DNA from: Burkholderia sp. WAC0059
Lineage (GTDB): Bacteria; Pseudomonadota; Gammaproteobacteria; Burkholderiales; Burkholderiaceae
Assembly: GCF_002870125.1 (NCBI RefSeq)
Contig: NZ_PNEO01000005.1
Location: 186,001 to 250,000 of the forward strand
Direction: 5' to 3'
Length of the DNA stretch: 64,000 bases
Shown piece by piece: positions 54,001 through 62,876 of the stretch; position 1 is the stretch's first letter, and the number at the start of each line of letters is the position of its first letter. A program made the position numbers and the translations under genes. The notes under the pieces are model-generated. The model saw only the letters and a list, made by a program, of their open reading frames with translations, made no database searches and had not been told where the DNA came from.

Positions 54001-54258
54001 GAGGGAATTTGCCGGCCGCGCCTGCAGAAGCGTCCATAAAAAGGTAACGCCTACCCAATAAATACGCGAGCCGCCTCATCAATCATGGGCCGATCGTGCT
54101 TGTGACGAACGATTCGGCAACCGCCTCGACGCAATGGCCGCGGCATGATCGATATGCCCCAGAGAGTTCAAGCCGCCGCGCATCGCTGCGGTCTAGTCGA
54201 CCAGCGCACCTTCGGGCGATGCGAACGCTACCCTGCCGCGAGAAGGCATGGACCGTGG

Positions 54259-55602
54259 CTACTTGCCTAGCCCGTCCTGCATCGCCGGCTGCCCGACCGG
54301 AAACCGGTGCCGGCCGAAGCCTGCGACCGTCAGCGTGGCAATGCCGCCCAGAATCGCGGCCGCGAGCATCCCTGCCGTGTAGCCGCCCGTCACCGACTTG
54401 AGCCAGCCCATCAGATACGGGCCCGTGAACCCGGAAAGATTGGCGATCGCATTGATGACGGCAATACCCGCCGCCGCCGAGGCGCCCGACAGAAACGTGC
54501 TCGGCAGCGTCCAGAAAACGGGCATGGCGCCGTAGATGCCGAACGCCGCGATGCAGAAACAGACGATGATGGCAAGCGGCGTGTGCATGAGCGAAGCCGC
54601 CAGATAGCAGACCGACCCGACGGCGAGCGCGAACGCAAGGTGCCATTTGCGTTCGTCCTTGCGATCCGAATGCCATCCCCAGAACGCCATGCATACCGCG
54701 CCGACCGCCGACGGAATGGTGGCCATCAGGCCGGTCTTCTGGTCGGACAGCCCGAAGTCGTGGATGATCGTCGGCAGAAAAAAGCCGAGCGTGTAATTCA
54801 AATAGGTCATGCTGAAGTAGATCAGACTCAGCGCGATGACCATCGGGTTCGTCATCGCCTGCCAGACGCTGTGCCGGGCGCGATGCTGAACCTGGCGCTG
54901 CTCGCGCCCGAGTTCGGCTACCAGCCACGCGAGCTGATCCGGCGCGAGCCACGCGGCGCGCTCCGGCCGGTCGGCCAGCCGGAACAAGACCACGAAACCG
55001 AGCACGATGGCCGGCACTGCTTCGAGGACGAACAGCCACTGCCACCCCGCCATGCCCGGCACGCCGTTCAGCCCGAGGATCCAGCCGCACAGCGGGCCGC
55101 CCACCACGCCGGCCACGGGCATCGCCGCCATGAAATAGCCGACGACGCGCGCCCGGTAGGCCTCGGGAAACCAGAGCGTCAGATAAAAGATCACGCCGGG
55201 GAAAAACCCGGCTTCGGCCGCGCCCAGCAGCAGGCGGATGACATAGAACACCGTCTGCGGCCCGAGGCCCGTGAGATGAGCGATCTGCGGAATGAATCCC
55301 ATCGCGCCGGACAGCACGCCCCAGGTAAGCAGGATGCGGGCAATCCATCGGCTCGCACCCAGCCGGTGCAACATCATGTTCGACGGCACTTCGAAGAGGA
55401 AGTACGTCAGGAAGAAAACCCCTGCGCCCAGCCCATAGACGGAAGACGAAAAACCGAGCTGGTGGTTCATGGTGAGCGCCGCGTAGCTGATGTTCACCCG
55501 GTCCAGATAGGACGCGATGTAGCAAAGGATCAACAGCGGAACGGTGCGCCACATTACCCGTCTCATCGTGACCTGTTCGAGGGTCCGTTGACTCGTTGTC
55601 AT
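54259..55602 (-). CDS. MFS transporter, anion:cation symporter (ACS) type
   Basis: A 447-residue MFS protein. VMWRTVPLLILCYIASYLDRVNISYAAL in helix 1 and FLTYFLFEVPSNMMLHRLGASRW in helix 2 are the mark of the ACS subfamily that imports tartrate, phthalate, glucarate and hydroxyphenylacetate. GAAEAGFFPGVIFYLTLWFP is also typical. AGGAGA eight bases before the ATG at 55602 fixes the start. It ends the minus-strand operon, whose ALDH, GMC, hydrolase and dehydrogenase genes likely act on the imported acid. Confidence 0.85.
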   Translation of the reverse strand: MTTSQRTLEQVTMRRVMWRTVPLLILCYIASYLDRVNISYAALTMNHQLGFSSSVYGLGAGVFFLTYFLFEVPSNMMLHRLGASRWIARILLTWGVLSGAMGFIPQIAHLTGLGPQTVFYVIRLLLGAAEAGFFPGVIFYLTLWFPEAYRARVVGYFMAAMPVAGVVGGPLCGWILGLNGVPGMAGWQWLFVLEAVPAIVLGFVVLFRLADRPERAAWLAPDQLAWLVAELGREQRQVQHRARHSVWQAMTNPMVIALSLIYFSMTYLNYTLGFFLPTIIHDFGLSDQKTGLMATIPSAVGAVCMAFWGWHSDRKDERKWHLAFALAVGSVCYLAASLMHTPLAIIVCFCIAAFGIYGAMPVFWTLPSTFLSGASAAAGIAVINAIANLSGFTGPYLMGWLKSVTGGYTAGMLAAAILGGIATLTVAGFGRHRFPVGQPAMQDGLGK

Positions 55603-55785
55603 GCCTGTCTCCTTTATGAAATATTCGTCTCGCATCGTTCCCGACACCTGTCAATAAGAAGTAATCCTTATCGTTCAGGTCTGATAGCGCCCTGTGACGA
55701 ACGGATGCGGCAGCCCCGCGGCCGGTAACCGGCTGGCTTCACGGCACGTTACGCCGCCGAGCCAGCCTGCCGGCCGCACCCAATC

Positions 55786-57216
55786 CTAGGTCCGCGCGAC
55801 CAGCTTTTTCACGCAGAACGCTTCCACCCCTTCGTAGCCGCCCTCGCGGCCGTAGCCGCTGTCCTTGACGCCGCCGAACGGCGCTTCGGGTGCCGTGATC
55901 GCAAAGGTGTTGATGCCGATGGCGCCGGCCTCGAGCCCCGCCGAAACCGCGTCGGCAATCTTCGAGGTGGTCGTGAACGCATAGGCGGCGAGACCGAACG
56001 GCAGCCGGTTCGCCAGCTCCAGCGCCTCGTCGGTGGTCTTGAACGGCTGGATCAGCGCAACCGGGCCGAACGGCTCCTCGGCCATCATGCGCGCGTCGGC
56101 CGGTACGTCGGTGAGTACCGTGGGCGGGAAGTAGAAGCCCGCGGACGCGCCGGCAATCTCCGTGCGCCGGGTTTCGAGCGTCGCGCCGCGCTGGCGGGCG
56201 TCCTCCACGAGCGCGCGCAGCGCCGACACCCGCCGCGAGTTGACGACCGGCCCCATCGCCGTTTCCGGATGCGCTCCGTCGCCGACCACGAGTGCATCCG
56301 CGCATTCCGCAAACCGTTTCGTGAAGGCCGCATAGCCGCTTTCGTGAACCAGGAAGCGGGTCGGCGACGTGCAGATCTGCCCGGCGTTGCGGAACTTCAT
56401 GGCCGCGCAGAACGCGGCTACTTCGGTCGGGTCCACGTCGTCGAACACGAGCGCGGGAGCGTGACCGCCGAGCTCCATCGTCACGGGCTTCGGCCCCTCG
56501 GCGCAGAGTTTCGCCAGATGCCGGCCGACCGGCACCGACCCCGTGAACGACACCTTGCGGATGACGGACGAGCGGATCAGATGCGTCGAGATGGTGTCCG
56601 GCACGCCGCACACAAGGTTGAGCACGCCGGCGGGCAGCCCGGCCTCGACGAAGGCCTTGACCATCTCCACGCAGGCCGACGGCACCTCCTCCGACGGCTT
56701 GATGATGAGCGAGCAGCCCGCGCCGAGCGCGCCGCCGATCTTGCGCGCCGGAGAAATCGCCGGGAAATTCCATGGCGTGAGCGCAAGGCTCGGTCCTATG
56801 GGCTCGAACACGACGGTTTGCGTCAGCCCCGGCTGACGGCCCGGAATCACGCGGCCGTACAGGTGGCGCGCCTCGCCGGCGAGCCACGACACCATGTCGG
56901 CGGCGGCGTCCACTTCGCCGCGCGCCTCTGCGATCGGCTTGCCCTGCTCTTCGGTGATCAGTTGCGCGATCGCTTCCTTACGGCTGCGGATGATCGCGAC
57001 AGCCGCCTGCATGATGCGCTCGCGCTCGATGGCCGGCGTCGCCCGCCACGTCCTGAATCCGGCCTTCGCTGCTTCGAGCGCCGCATCCAGATCCGCGGCG
57101 CTCGCGTGCGCGATCTGCGCGACGGCGGTGCCGGTCGCCGGGTTCAGCACGTCCTCGCGCTGCCGGTCGCCGGCGGGAAGCCAGTTGCCATTGATGAACG
57201 GTGTGATGTGTCGCAT
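55786..57216 (-). CDS. NAD-dependent aldehyde dehydrogenase (SSADH/KGSADH-like)
   Basis: A 476-residue ALDH. Catalytic C282 is in GQICTSPTRF, the base E248 in MELGGHAP, the cofactor lysine K173 in IIKPSEE, with PWNFPA and SFTGS present. The pattern is closest to succinate-semialdehyde dehydrogenases and the alpha-ketoglutarate-semialdehyde dehydrogenases. The ATG at 57216 has GAGG at good distance. Within the operon it would oxidise an aldehyde made by the GMC enzyme. It could also supply the missing last step of hydroxyproline breakdown, which lies 11 kb away. Confidence 0.82.
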   Translation of the reverse strand: MRHITPFINGNWLPAGDRQREDVLNPATGTAVAQIAHASAADLDAALEAAKAGFRTWRATPAIERERIMQAAVAIIRSRKEAIAQLITEEQGKPIAEARGEVDAAADMVSWLAGEARHLYGRVIPGRQPGLTQTVVFEPIGPSLALTPWNFPAISPARKIGGALGAGCSLIIKPSEEVPSACVEMVKAFVEAGLPAGVLNLVCGVPDTISTHLIRSSVIRKVSFTGSVPVGRHLAKLCAEGPKPVTMELGGHAPALVFDDVDPTEVAAFCAAMKFRNAGQICTSPTRFLVHESGYAAFTKRFAECADALVVGDGAHPETAMGPVVNSRRVSALRALVEDARQRGATLETRRTEIAGASAGFYFPPTVLTDVPADARMMAEEPFGPVALIQPFKTTDEALELANRLPFGLAAYAFTTTSKIADAVSAGLEAGAIGINTFAITAPEAPFGGVKDSGYGREGGYEGVEAFCVKKLVART

Positions 57217-57268
57217 GGAAACCTCTTTCGGATGATTCAACGAAATCGCCGCGTCGCGCGCCGGTGGA

Positions 57269-58972
57269 TCAGGCGCGTTTCAGCAGGTCGGCCATCCGCT
57301 CGCCGATCATGATCGACGGGATGTTCAGGTTGTGAGTCGGAATTTCCGGCATCAACGACGCATCGGCGACATACAGATGACCCGTGCCGATAACCTGCCC
57401 CCGCGCATCCGTCACGCTCTTAGGATCGTCCACGGGCCCCATGCGGCAGGTGCCGGACGGATGCCAGAGCGTCGACGCGGAACGCTTGACGTGCTCGCGC
57501 AGCCGGACCGGATCGCCGACGATGCTGGCGATGTCCTCGTCGGACGACATATGGTTGTTGATGAGGTACTCGCGCAGTGCCGCCGAGTTGTCCATCGCGA
57601 ACGCCGCCGACTCGGTCAGGATCTTGTTCTTGAGCGTGCGCCGGCCGATCTTGCGGACCCGGTCGGAAAAGCTCGCGGCAAACGGATGCCACGCGAACTG
57701 CGGCACCGAGCCCGCCCGGTACAGCGTCGCCAGCCGGACGAACGCGTCGGCGAGTCGCACGGCGTCGCGCTCGTCGTCGAGCCAGTTGAAGCACACGTCG
57801 GGACGGCCGCCGGGGTCGTCGCGCGAAAGCCTCACGTAGCCGCGCGAGTACGACTTGCCGACGTAGGCGGCGATCGTGCCGAGGCGCTCGCCGATCGCAT
57901 GCCACGCGGAACGGCACACGACCGAGATCACCATGTCGAGCGGCGCGCAGCCCTCGGCGCCGGACGAGTAGAGCAGATTGACGTAGTTGTGCCGGAGCAC
58001 CGGCCGCGCCCGCACGGCGGGCGGCAAATACGACGAGATCGCGATGGTCGGGTGATCGAGCAGGTTCTCGCCGACGCCGGCCCGGTCGACCAGGACGTCG
58101 ATGCCGCATTCGCCCAGATGGCGGGCGGGACCGATGCCCGAGTGCATCAGCAGCCAGGGCGTATGCAGGGCGCCCGCGCTAACGATCACGTTGCGCCCCG
58201 TGATCCGCTCGCGCCCCGCGCCGGTCTCCACTTCCACGCCCACCGCATTGCGCCCGTCGAACAGGATGCGACGCGCCTCGGTCCCCGGGCGGATCTGGAA
58301 ATTGGGCCGTCGGCGCACGGCGGGCGTCAGATATTCGAGCGCCACCGACGAGCGCCGCTCGCCGTTGTTGGCGAGCGGTATCGCCGCATAGCCCTCGCCC
58401 GGCGCGCCGTTCATGTCCGGGCGCCACGCATACCCTTCCTTCGCCCAGACGCCGCACACGGCGCGCGTAAACGGGTCCCACGACGCCTCGGCAATGCGGC
58501 GGATCGCAATCGGCCCGTCGTTGCCGTGCACGCCGCCGGCAAAATCGCGGTCGGTTTCGAGGCGCCTGAAGAACGGCAGCACCGACTCCCAGTCCCAGCC
58601 GACAGCGCCCAGCTCGCGCCACCTGTCGAAATCGGCAGGCAGTCCGCGCAGCGCCACCTGGCCGTTGATGGTCGAGCCTCCGCCGATCACACGTGCCTGC
58701 TCGTACTTCATCGGCTGGCGGGCCGCTTCGGACAGCGCCGGATCGTCGCCGCGGCGCGCCTGCAGCGACGGCCAGAAATAGCGGGGATTGTTGAGCGCGC
58801 GCCCCGCGTAGGTATCCAGAATGTCTCCCGGGGTCTCGCCCTCGGCGAAGTCCTCGCCGGCTTCGATCAGCAGCACCTGGTTGGCCGGGTCTTCGGAAAG
58901 GCGCGCGGCGACCACACAGCCTGCGGAACCGCCGCCGATAACGATATGGGTTGCTTCCATCTTCTGTTCCAT
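57269..58972 (-). CDS. GMC family FAD-dependent oxidoreductase
   Basis: A 567-residue glucose-methanol-choline family enzyme. THIVIGGGSAGCVVAARLSE binds FAD; ARVIGGGSTINGQVALRG is the first PROSITE-like signature; SAGALHTPWLLMHSGIGP is the second. The catalytic histidine is in LWHPSGTCRMG and PTHNLNIPSIMIGE follows at the C-terminus. An ATG at 58960 four codons later is an alternative start. It oxidises a primary alcohol to an aldehyde, which the adjacent ALDH would take further. Choline dehydrogenase is a possible alternative but BetI/BetB-type context is missing. Confidence 0.84.
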   Translation of the reverse strand: MEQKMEATHIVIGGGSAGCVVAARLSEDPANQVLLIEAGEDFAEGETPGDILDTYAGRALNNPRYFWPSLQARRGDDPALSEAARQPMKYEQARVIGGGSTINGQVALRGLPADFDRWRELGAVGWDWESVLPFFRRLETDRDFAGGVHGNDGPIAIRRIAEASWDPFTRAVCGVWAKEGYAWRPDMNGAPGEGYAAIPLANNGERRSSVALEYLTPAVRRRPNFQIRPGTEARRILFDGRNAVGVEVETGAGRERITGRNVIVSAGALHTPWLLMHSGIGPARHLGECGIDVLVDRAGVGENLLDHPTIAISSYLPPAVRARPVLRHNYVNLLYSSGAEGCAPLDMVISVVCRSAWHAIGERLGTIAAYVGKSYSRGYVRLSRDDPGGRPDVCFNWLDDERDAVRLADAFVRLATLYRAGSVPQFAWHPFAASFSDRVRKIGRRTLKNKILTESAAFAMDNSAALREYLINNHMSSDEDIASIVGDPVRLREHVKRSASTLWHPSGTCRMGPVDDPKSVTDARGQVIGTGHLYVADASLMPEIPTHNLNIPSIMIGERMADLLKRA

Positions 58973-59120
58973 GACTCCACGTCTTGCGCCGCGCCGCCTG
59001 GGCGTCCTGCGAAAAGACCGCGCGGTGGCGGGCCTTCCCGATCTGCGCGATGTGCGGGGCTCGACGGCCCCGTTGTCTCCCTGATCCCTGTTGTTGCGCC
59101 GCCGTCCCCGGGCGACGCCG

Positions 59121-59990
59121 TCAGAACCCGTACAGCCGCGCCGGGTTCTCGACAAAAAGCTTGTTGCGCAGATCGTCCGACGCGCACCAGGCCCGTGCCT
59201 CGTCGAGCACCGCCGCGTCGTCGATCGGACGAAACGGGCTGACGTCGACGGGACGCGCGCCCGGCGTGCGGTTGGTGTGCGGCCAGTCGCTCGCCCACAG
59301 CACGCGCGCCGGATTCGCCCCGATGAACGCACGCGCAATCGGCGCGACGTCCGCGTACCGGGGCGCCGCGGCGGAAACCCGGTACGGCGCCGAGAGTTTG
59401 ATGTAGGCATGGCCGTCGCGAACCAGCGGCAGAATGGCGTCGACGTCGCGATGCCCGATGCCGCCGCCTGCCGTCAGCATGGCGAAATGGTCCAGGACGA
59501 TCGGGACGCCCAGATCCGCGATCAACCCGGCCAGCGCGGCGACGACGTGCGAAGCCGCATAGACCTGGATGTGCCAGCCGAGCGGCGCGACGCGCGCAGC
59601 CAGCGCGCGCAACGCATCGCGGGCCGCCGCCGGGTCGTCGACGCCGATCGACTCCAGGTTCACGCGCACCCCGCGCACGCCGCCGGCCGCGAGCGCTTCG
59701 AGCGCGCCGTCGTCGGTGTCGTCGCCGATGACGGCCACGCCGCGCGCCGCGTCGCCCAGTTCGCGCAGCGCCGCCATCATGCAGCGGTTGTCCGTACCGT
59801 AGAAGCTGGGCTGGATAAGCACCGCCCGCCGCAGGTTCAGCCTGGCGAGATGGCCGTTCAATTCGGCCACCGTCGCCGCGGGCGGCGTATAGGCCCGGTC
59901 GGGCAGCATCGGATAATCGGATGCCGCCCCGATCACGTGGACATGGCAATCGCACGCCGGGAAAAGCGTTTCGTTCGCGTCGGCATTCAT
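59121..59990 (-). CDS. Amidohydrolase 2 / 2-pyrone-4,6-dicarboxylate lactonase-like hydrolase
   Basis: A 289-residue metal-dependent hydrolase of the amidohydrolase-2 family. CDCHVHV (the HxH pair), RRAVLIQPSFYGTDN, VLDHFAM and VLWASDWPHTN are the marks of LigI-like lactonases. LigI opens the pyrone ring of 2-pyrone-4,6-dicarboxylate in protocatechuate 4,5-cleavage; other members open sugar-acid lactones. It begins 22 bases after the tartrate-dehydrogenase-like gene. A start at 60020 is possible. The substrate is not known. Confidence 0.8.
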   Translation of the reverse strand: MNADANETLFPACDCHVHVIGAASDYPMLPDRAYTPPAATVAELNGHLARLNLRRAVLIQPSFYGTDNRCMMAALRELGDAARGVAVIGDDTDDGALEALAAGGVRGVRVNLESIGVDDPAAARDALRALAARVAPLGWHIQVYAASHVVAALAGLIADLGVPIVLDHFAMLTAGGGIGHRDVDAILPLVRDGHAYIKLSAPYRVSAAAPRYADVAPIARAFIGANPARVLWASDWPHTNRTPGARPVDVSPFRPIDDAAVLDEARAWCASDDLRNKLFVENPARLYGF

Positions 59991-60012
59991 GATGGCGCGC
60001 GGTCCCGTTCGC

Positions 60013-61098
60013 TCAGGCATGAGCGACGCGCTCGACGGCGGCGGCCTGCAAACGCACTGCGAACGCGCGGCCGGTCTCCTTCGTGCCGAGCGTGCCGCCC
60101 ACGTCGCGCGTCGCTTCCTTCGCGGCAATGGCATCCGCCGCCACGCGCTCGATGGCGGCAGCGGCAGCGGTGAACGCATCAAGACCGCGCTTCTGGCCGA
60201 ACCAGCCGAGCAGCAAACCGACCGAGAGAATCAGCGAAAACGGGTTGGCGACGTTCTGGCCGGCGATGTCGGGCGCCGACCCGTGCGCCGCCTGCGCCAT
60301 CGCGTGCTCGACGCCGGCGTTGAGCGAGCCGCCGAGACCGAGGCTGCCGGAAAGCTCCGAGGTCAGGTCGGAGAGGATGTCGCCGTACATATTCGTCGTA
60401 ACGATGACGTCGAAGCGCTCGGGCGAACGCACGACGTGCGCCATCATCGCGTCGACGATGAAGTCGTCGACCTTCACGTCCGGGTAGTCGCGGCCGACTT
60501 CGCGGCACACGTCGATGAACATGCCGTCGCCGATCTTCAGCACGTTGGCCTTGTGCACGATGCTCACGTGCTTCGAGCGCCGCATCGCAAGCTCGAATGC
60601 CGACCGGGCAATGCGTTCGCAACAGTGCCGCGTCACGCGCCGCAGCGAAATTGCCACGTCCGCGGTGACGAGAATCTCGCCGTTGCCGCGCTCCATGTTG
60701 CGGTCGGCATAAAAGCCTTCGGTGTTCTCGCGCACGACCACGAGGTCGAAATCGCGAACCGGCGATTTCAGACCGGGATAGGTGCGCGCGGGGCGGATGT
60801 TCGCGTGCAGGTCGAGATTTTTCCGGAAGAACATCGACGGGTTGATCTCCCCCTTCGATTCGTCCTTGAACTCGAACGTCGCCGTCGGCCCGAGCAGGAG
60901 GCCGTCCGCGGCACGCGCCGTCTCGAGCAGCGCCTGCGTCACGGTAGCGCCGTACCGGGCGAGACTCGCGTGACCAGCAACACCATGAACCAATTCGAGC
61001 CCGAGGCCGAACGCGCTGGACGCTGCTTCCAGTACCTCGACGGTCGCCGCTGTGATTTCGGGGCCGATGCCGTCCCCCGGAAGGACCACTATCCGCAT
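60013..61098 (-). CDS. Tartrate/isopropylmalate-type dehydrogenase
   Basis: A 361-residue beta-decarboxylating dehydrogenase. LPGDGIGPEI at the N-terminus, NTEGFYAD, the HKANVLKIGDG lysine-asparagine pair, NMYGDILSD and HGSAPDIAGQNVANP are all present. The loop sequence differs from LeuB and isocitrate dehydrogenase and is nearest to tartrate/malate dehydrogenases. CAGGAGGAG lies immediately before the ATG at 61098, a very strong ribosome site. It leads the operon and faces the GntR gene across 114 bases. Tartrate, malate or an alkylmalate is likely. Confidence 0.83.
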   Translation of the reverse strand: MRIVVLPGDGIGPEITAATVEVLEAASSAFGLGLELVHGVAGHASLARYGATVTQALLETARAADGLLLGPTATFEFKDESKGEINPSMFFRKNLDLHANIRPARTYPGLKSPVRDFDLVVVRENTEGFYADRNMERGNGEILVTADVAISLRRVTRHCCERIARSAFELAMRRSKHVSIVHKANVLKIGDGMFIDVCREVGRDYPDVKVDDFIVDAMMAHVVRSPERFDVIVTTNMYGDILSDLTSELSGSLGLGGSLNAGVEHAMAQAAHGSAPDIAGQNVANPFSLILSVGLLLGWFGQKRGLDAFTAAAAAIERVAADAIAAKEATRDVGGTLGTKETGRAFAVRLQAAAVERVAHA

Positions 61099-61124
61099 AT
61101 CTCCTCCTGTTTGAATACCGTCGT

Positions 61125-61154
61125 ATGCTAAAATACACGAATGAGTTCCGTCAA
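61125..61154 (-). promoter_or_regulatory. Promoter and GntR-like dyad of the tartrate-dehydrogenase operon
   Basis: On the minus strand TTGACG (61149-61154) and TAGCAT (61125-61130) are 18 bases apart. Over the -10 region lies GTAT-N6-ATAC (61123-61136), a dyad of the kind bound by FCD-type GntR proteins. Repression by the divergent regulator is a natural reading. Confidence 0.45.
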
Positions 61155-61212
61155 GGACTAAAGTAGCTCGCCATATGTGGAAATGCGATACTGAAGTTTT
61201 TTGGAAGTGCAC

Positions 61213-61902
61213 ATGACAGCCATCGATACCGCCCAATCGGCCGGCGACCTCGGCACGAGCGCCTACAACCGCCTGAAGGCAGCCGTGCGTTCCGGTGAGC
61301 TGCAGGCGGGGGATCGCCTGATCGAGAAAGACGTGACGGAAATGCTCGGCATGTCGAGAACGCCGGTACGCGAGGCACTCCAGCGACTCGAGTCCGAAGG
61401 GCTGCTGACCTACGAGCCGAGACGCGGCCTGACGGTGACGCGCCCGAACCACCAGATGATCATGGAGCTGTACACGATGCGCGAAGCGCTCGAGAGCAAG
61501 GCCGCGAGCCTCGCCGCCCAGCACGCCTCGGATATCGAAATTGCGGCGCTGGCCTCGCTCGTGGCCGACGAGGCGAACTACTTCGACGACCCGGCCCGCC
61601 TCTCCGAGATCAACCAGCGCATCCACAGCATGATGCATCTGGCCGCGCACAATCGTTATCTGCTGCGCAGCCTGCAAACCATGAACGACACGATGAGCCT
61701 GCTGCCGACCATGCTCGGCGCACCGGACCGCGCGCGGGAGGCGCACGAGGAGCACGTGCGCATCATCGCCGGCATTCAGGCGCGCGACCCCCTGGTCAGC
61801 GGACGGGCGGCAGAGGACCACATTCGCAGCGCACAGCGGCGGCGCATCCAGTGGCTAATCGAAAGCGGCAATTTGCGCCAGCAACTAGCCGACGGCTCGT
61901 AG
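61213..61902 (+). CDS. GntR family regulator with FCD domain
   Basis: A 229-residue regulator. Winged HTH at about residues 15-80 (AYNRLKAAVRSGELQAGDRL, GMSRTPVREALQRLESEGLL); FCD domain after it (LYTMREALESKAASLAAQHA, HSMMHLAAHNRYL, EEHVRIIAGI). The ATG at 61213 has GGAAG five bases upstream; earlier TTG and GTG codons are less likely. It is divergent from the dehydrogenase operon and co-directional with the enol-lactonase gene, so it may control both. Confidence 0.87.
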   Translation: MTAIDTAQSAGDLGTSAYNRLKAAVRSGELQAGDRLIEKDVTEMLGMSRTPVREALQRLESEGLLTYEPRRGLTVTRPNHQMIMELYTMREALESKAASLAAQHASDIEIAALASLVADEANYFDDPARLSEINQRIHSMMHLAAHNRYLLRSLQTMNDTMSLLPTMLGAPDRAREAHEEHVRIIAGIQARDPLVSGRAAEDHIRSAQRRRIQWLIESGNLRQQLADGS

Positions 61903-62010
61903 CTGCGTGTCCCCTGCCACCGGCTTGCGCACCTCCCGGTGCGGCCTTTCAGGAGCGGGCGCCGGTGGCTTTTCCATCCACTCTTCTCATAAAGCAAAGG
62001 AAATTCCGCG

Positions 62011-62799
62011 ATGCCTTTCGTATCTCTTCCCGACGGACAGTTGCATTACCGCATCGATGGCCGCGACGACGCGCCCGTGCTCGTGCTTTCGAACTCGCTC
62101 GGCACGAACCTCGGGCTATGGGACTTCCAGATCGATGCATTCGCGGAGCATTTCCGCGTGGTGCGCTACGACACCCGGGGACACGGCCGGTCGCTCGTCA
62201 CGCCCGGCCCCTACTCCATGGAACAGAACAGCCTCGACCTCCTCGCGCTGCTCGATACGCTGGCGATCCGCAAATTCTTCTTTCTCGGCCTCTCGATGGG
62301 CGGCTCGATCGGCCAATGGCTCGCGATCAACGCGGGCGAGCGCCTGCACAAGCTCGTGCTGTGCAACACGGGCGCCAAGATCGGCACCGACGAAAGCTGG
62401 CCGCCACGCATTGCCGCCGTCCGGCAGGGCGGCAAACCGGGCATGCTGGAAATGCGCGAGGCGACGATCAGACGCTGGTTCACGCCGGACTTCGTGACGG
62501 CGAACCCGTCCGCTGTCGAGCACATCGCGCGGATGCTCGCGGACTCGGACCCGGAAGGCTATGCGGCAAACTGCGAAGCATTGCGCGACGCCGACACGCG
62601 CGCTCAGGTATCGGCCATCACGGTGCCGACGCTGATCGTCGGCGGCACCTACGACGTCGCCACTACCATGGCCGACGCGAAGTTCCTGCACGACAACATC
62701 GCCGGCTCGGAACTGGCCGAATTTCCGGCCGCCCATCTGTCCAATGTGCAGTTCCCGGATGACTTCAATCGCCGCGTCCTGAAGTTCCTCGTCGAATAA
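62011..62799 (+). CDS. pcaD: 3-oxoadipate enol-lactonase
   Basis: A 262-residue alpha/beta hydrolase. The triad is visible: S95 in GLSMGGS, D215 in GTYDVAT and H242 in AAHLSN. GLWDFQIDAFAEHFRVVRYDTRGHGRS-type and LDTLAIRKFFFLGLS match PcaD, which hydrolyses 3-oxoadipate enol-lactone in the protocatechuate/catechol ortho pathway. The gene is isolated from other pca genes in the window, so it may be a relaxed-specificity paralogue serving the neighbouring operon. The start at 62011 is at the usual position. Confidence 0.82.
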   Translation: MPFVSLPDGQLHYRIDGRDDAPVLVLSNSLGTNLGLWDFQIDAFAEHFRVVRYDTRGHGRSLVTPGPYSMEQNSLDLLALLDTLAIRKFFFLGLSMGGSIGQWLAINAGERLHKLVLCNTGAKIGTDESWPPRIAAVRQGGKPGMLEMREATIRRWFTPDFVTANPSAVEHIARMLADSDPEGYAANCEALRDADTRAQVSAITVPTLIVGGTYDVATTMADAKFLHDNIAGSELAEFPAAHLSNVQFPDDFNRRVLKFLVE

Positions 62800-62876
62800 G
62801 CGCAGGCTGCTGCCGGCCCGCGCGAGCATAGGCGGCTCACGCGGGCCGCTCGTCCCGGCGCGAGCACGTGAGCCGC

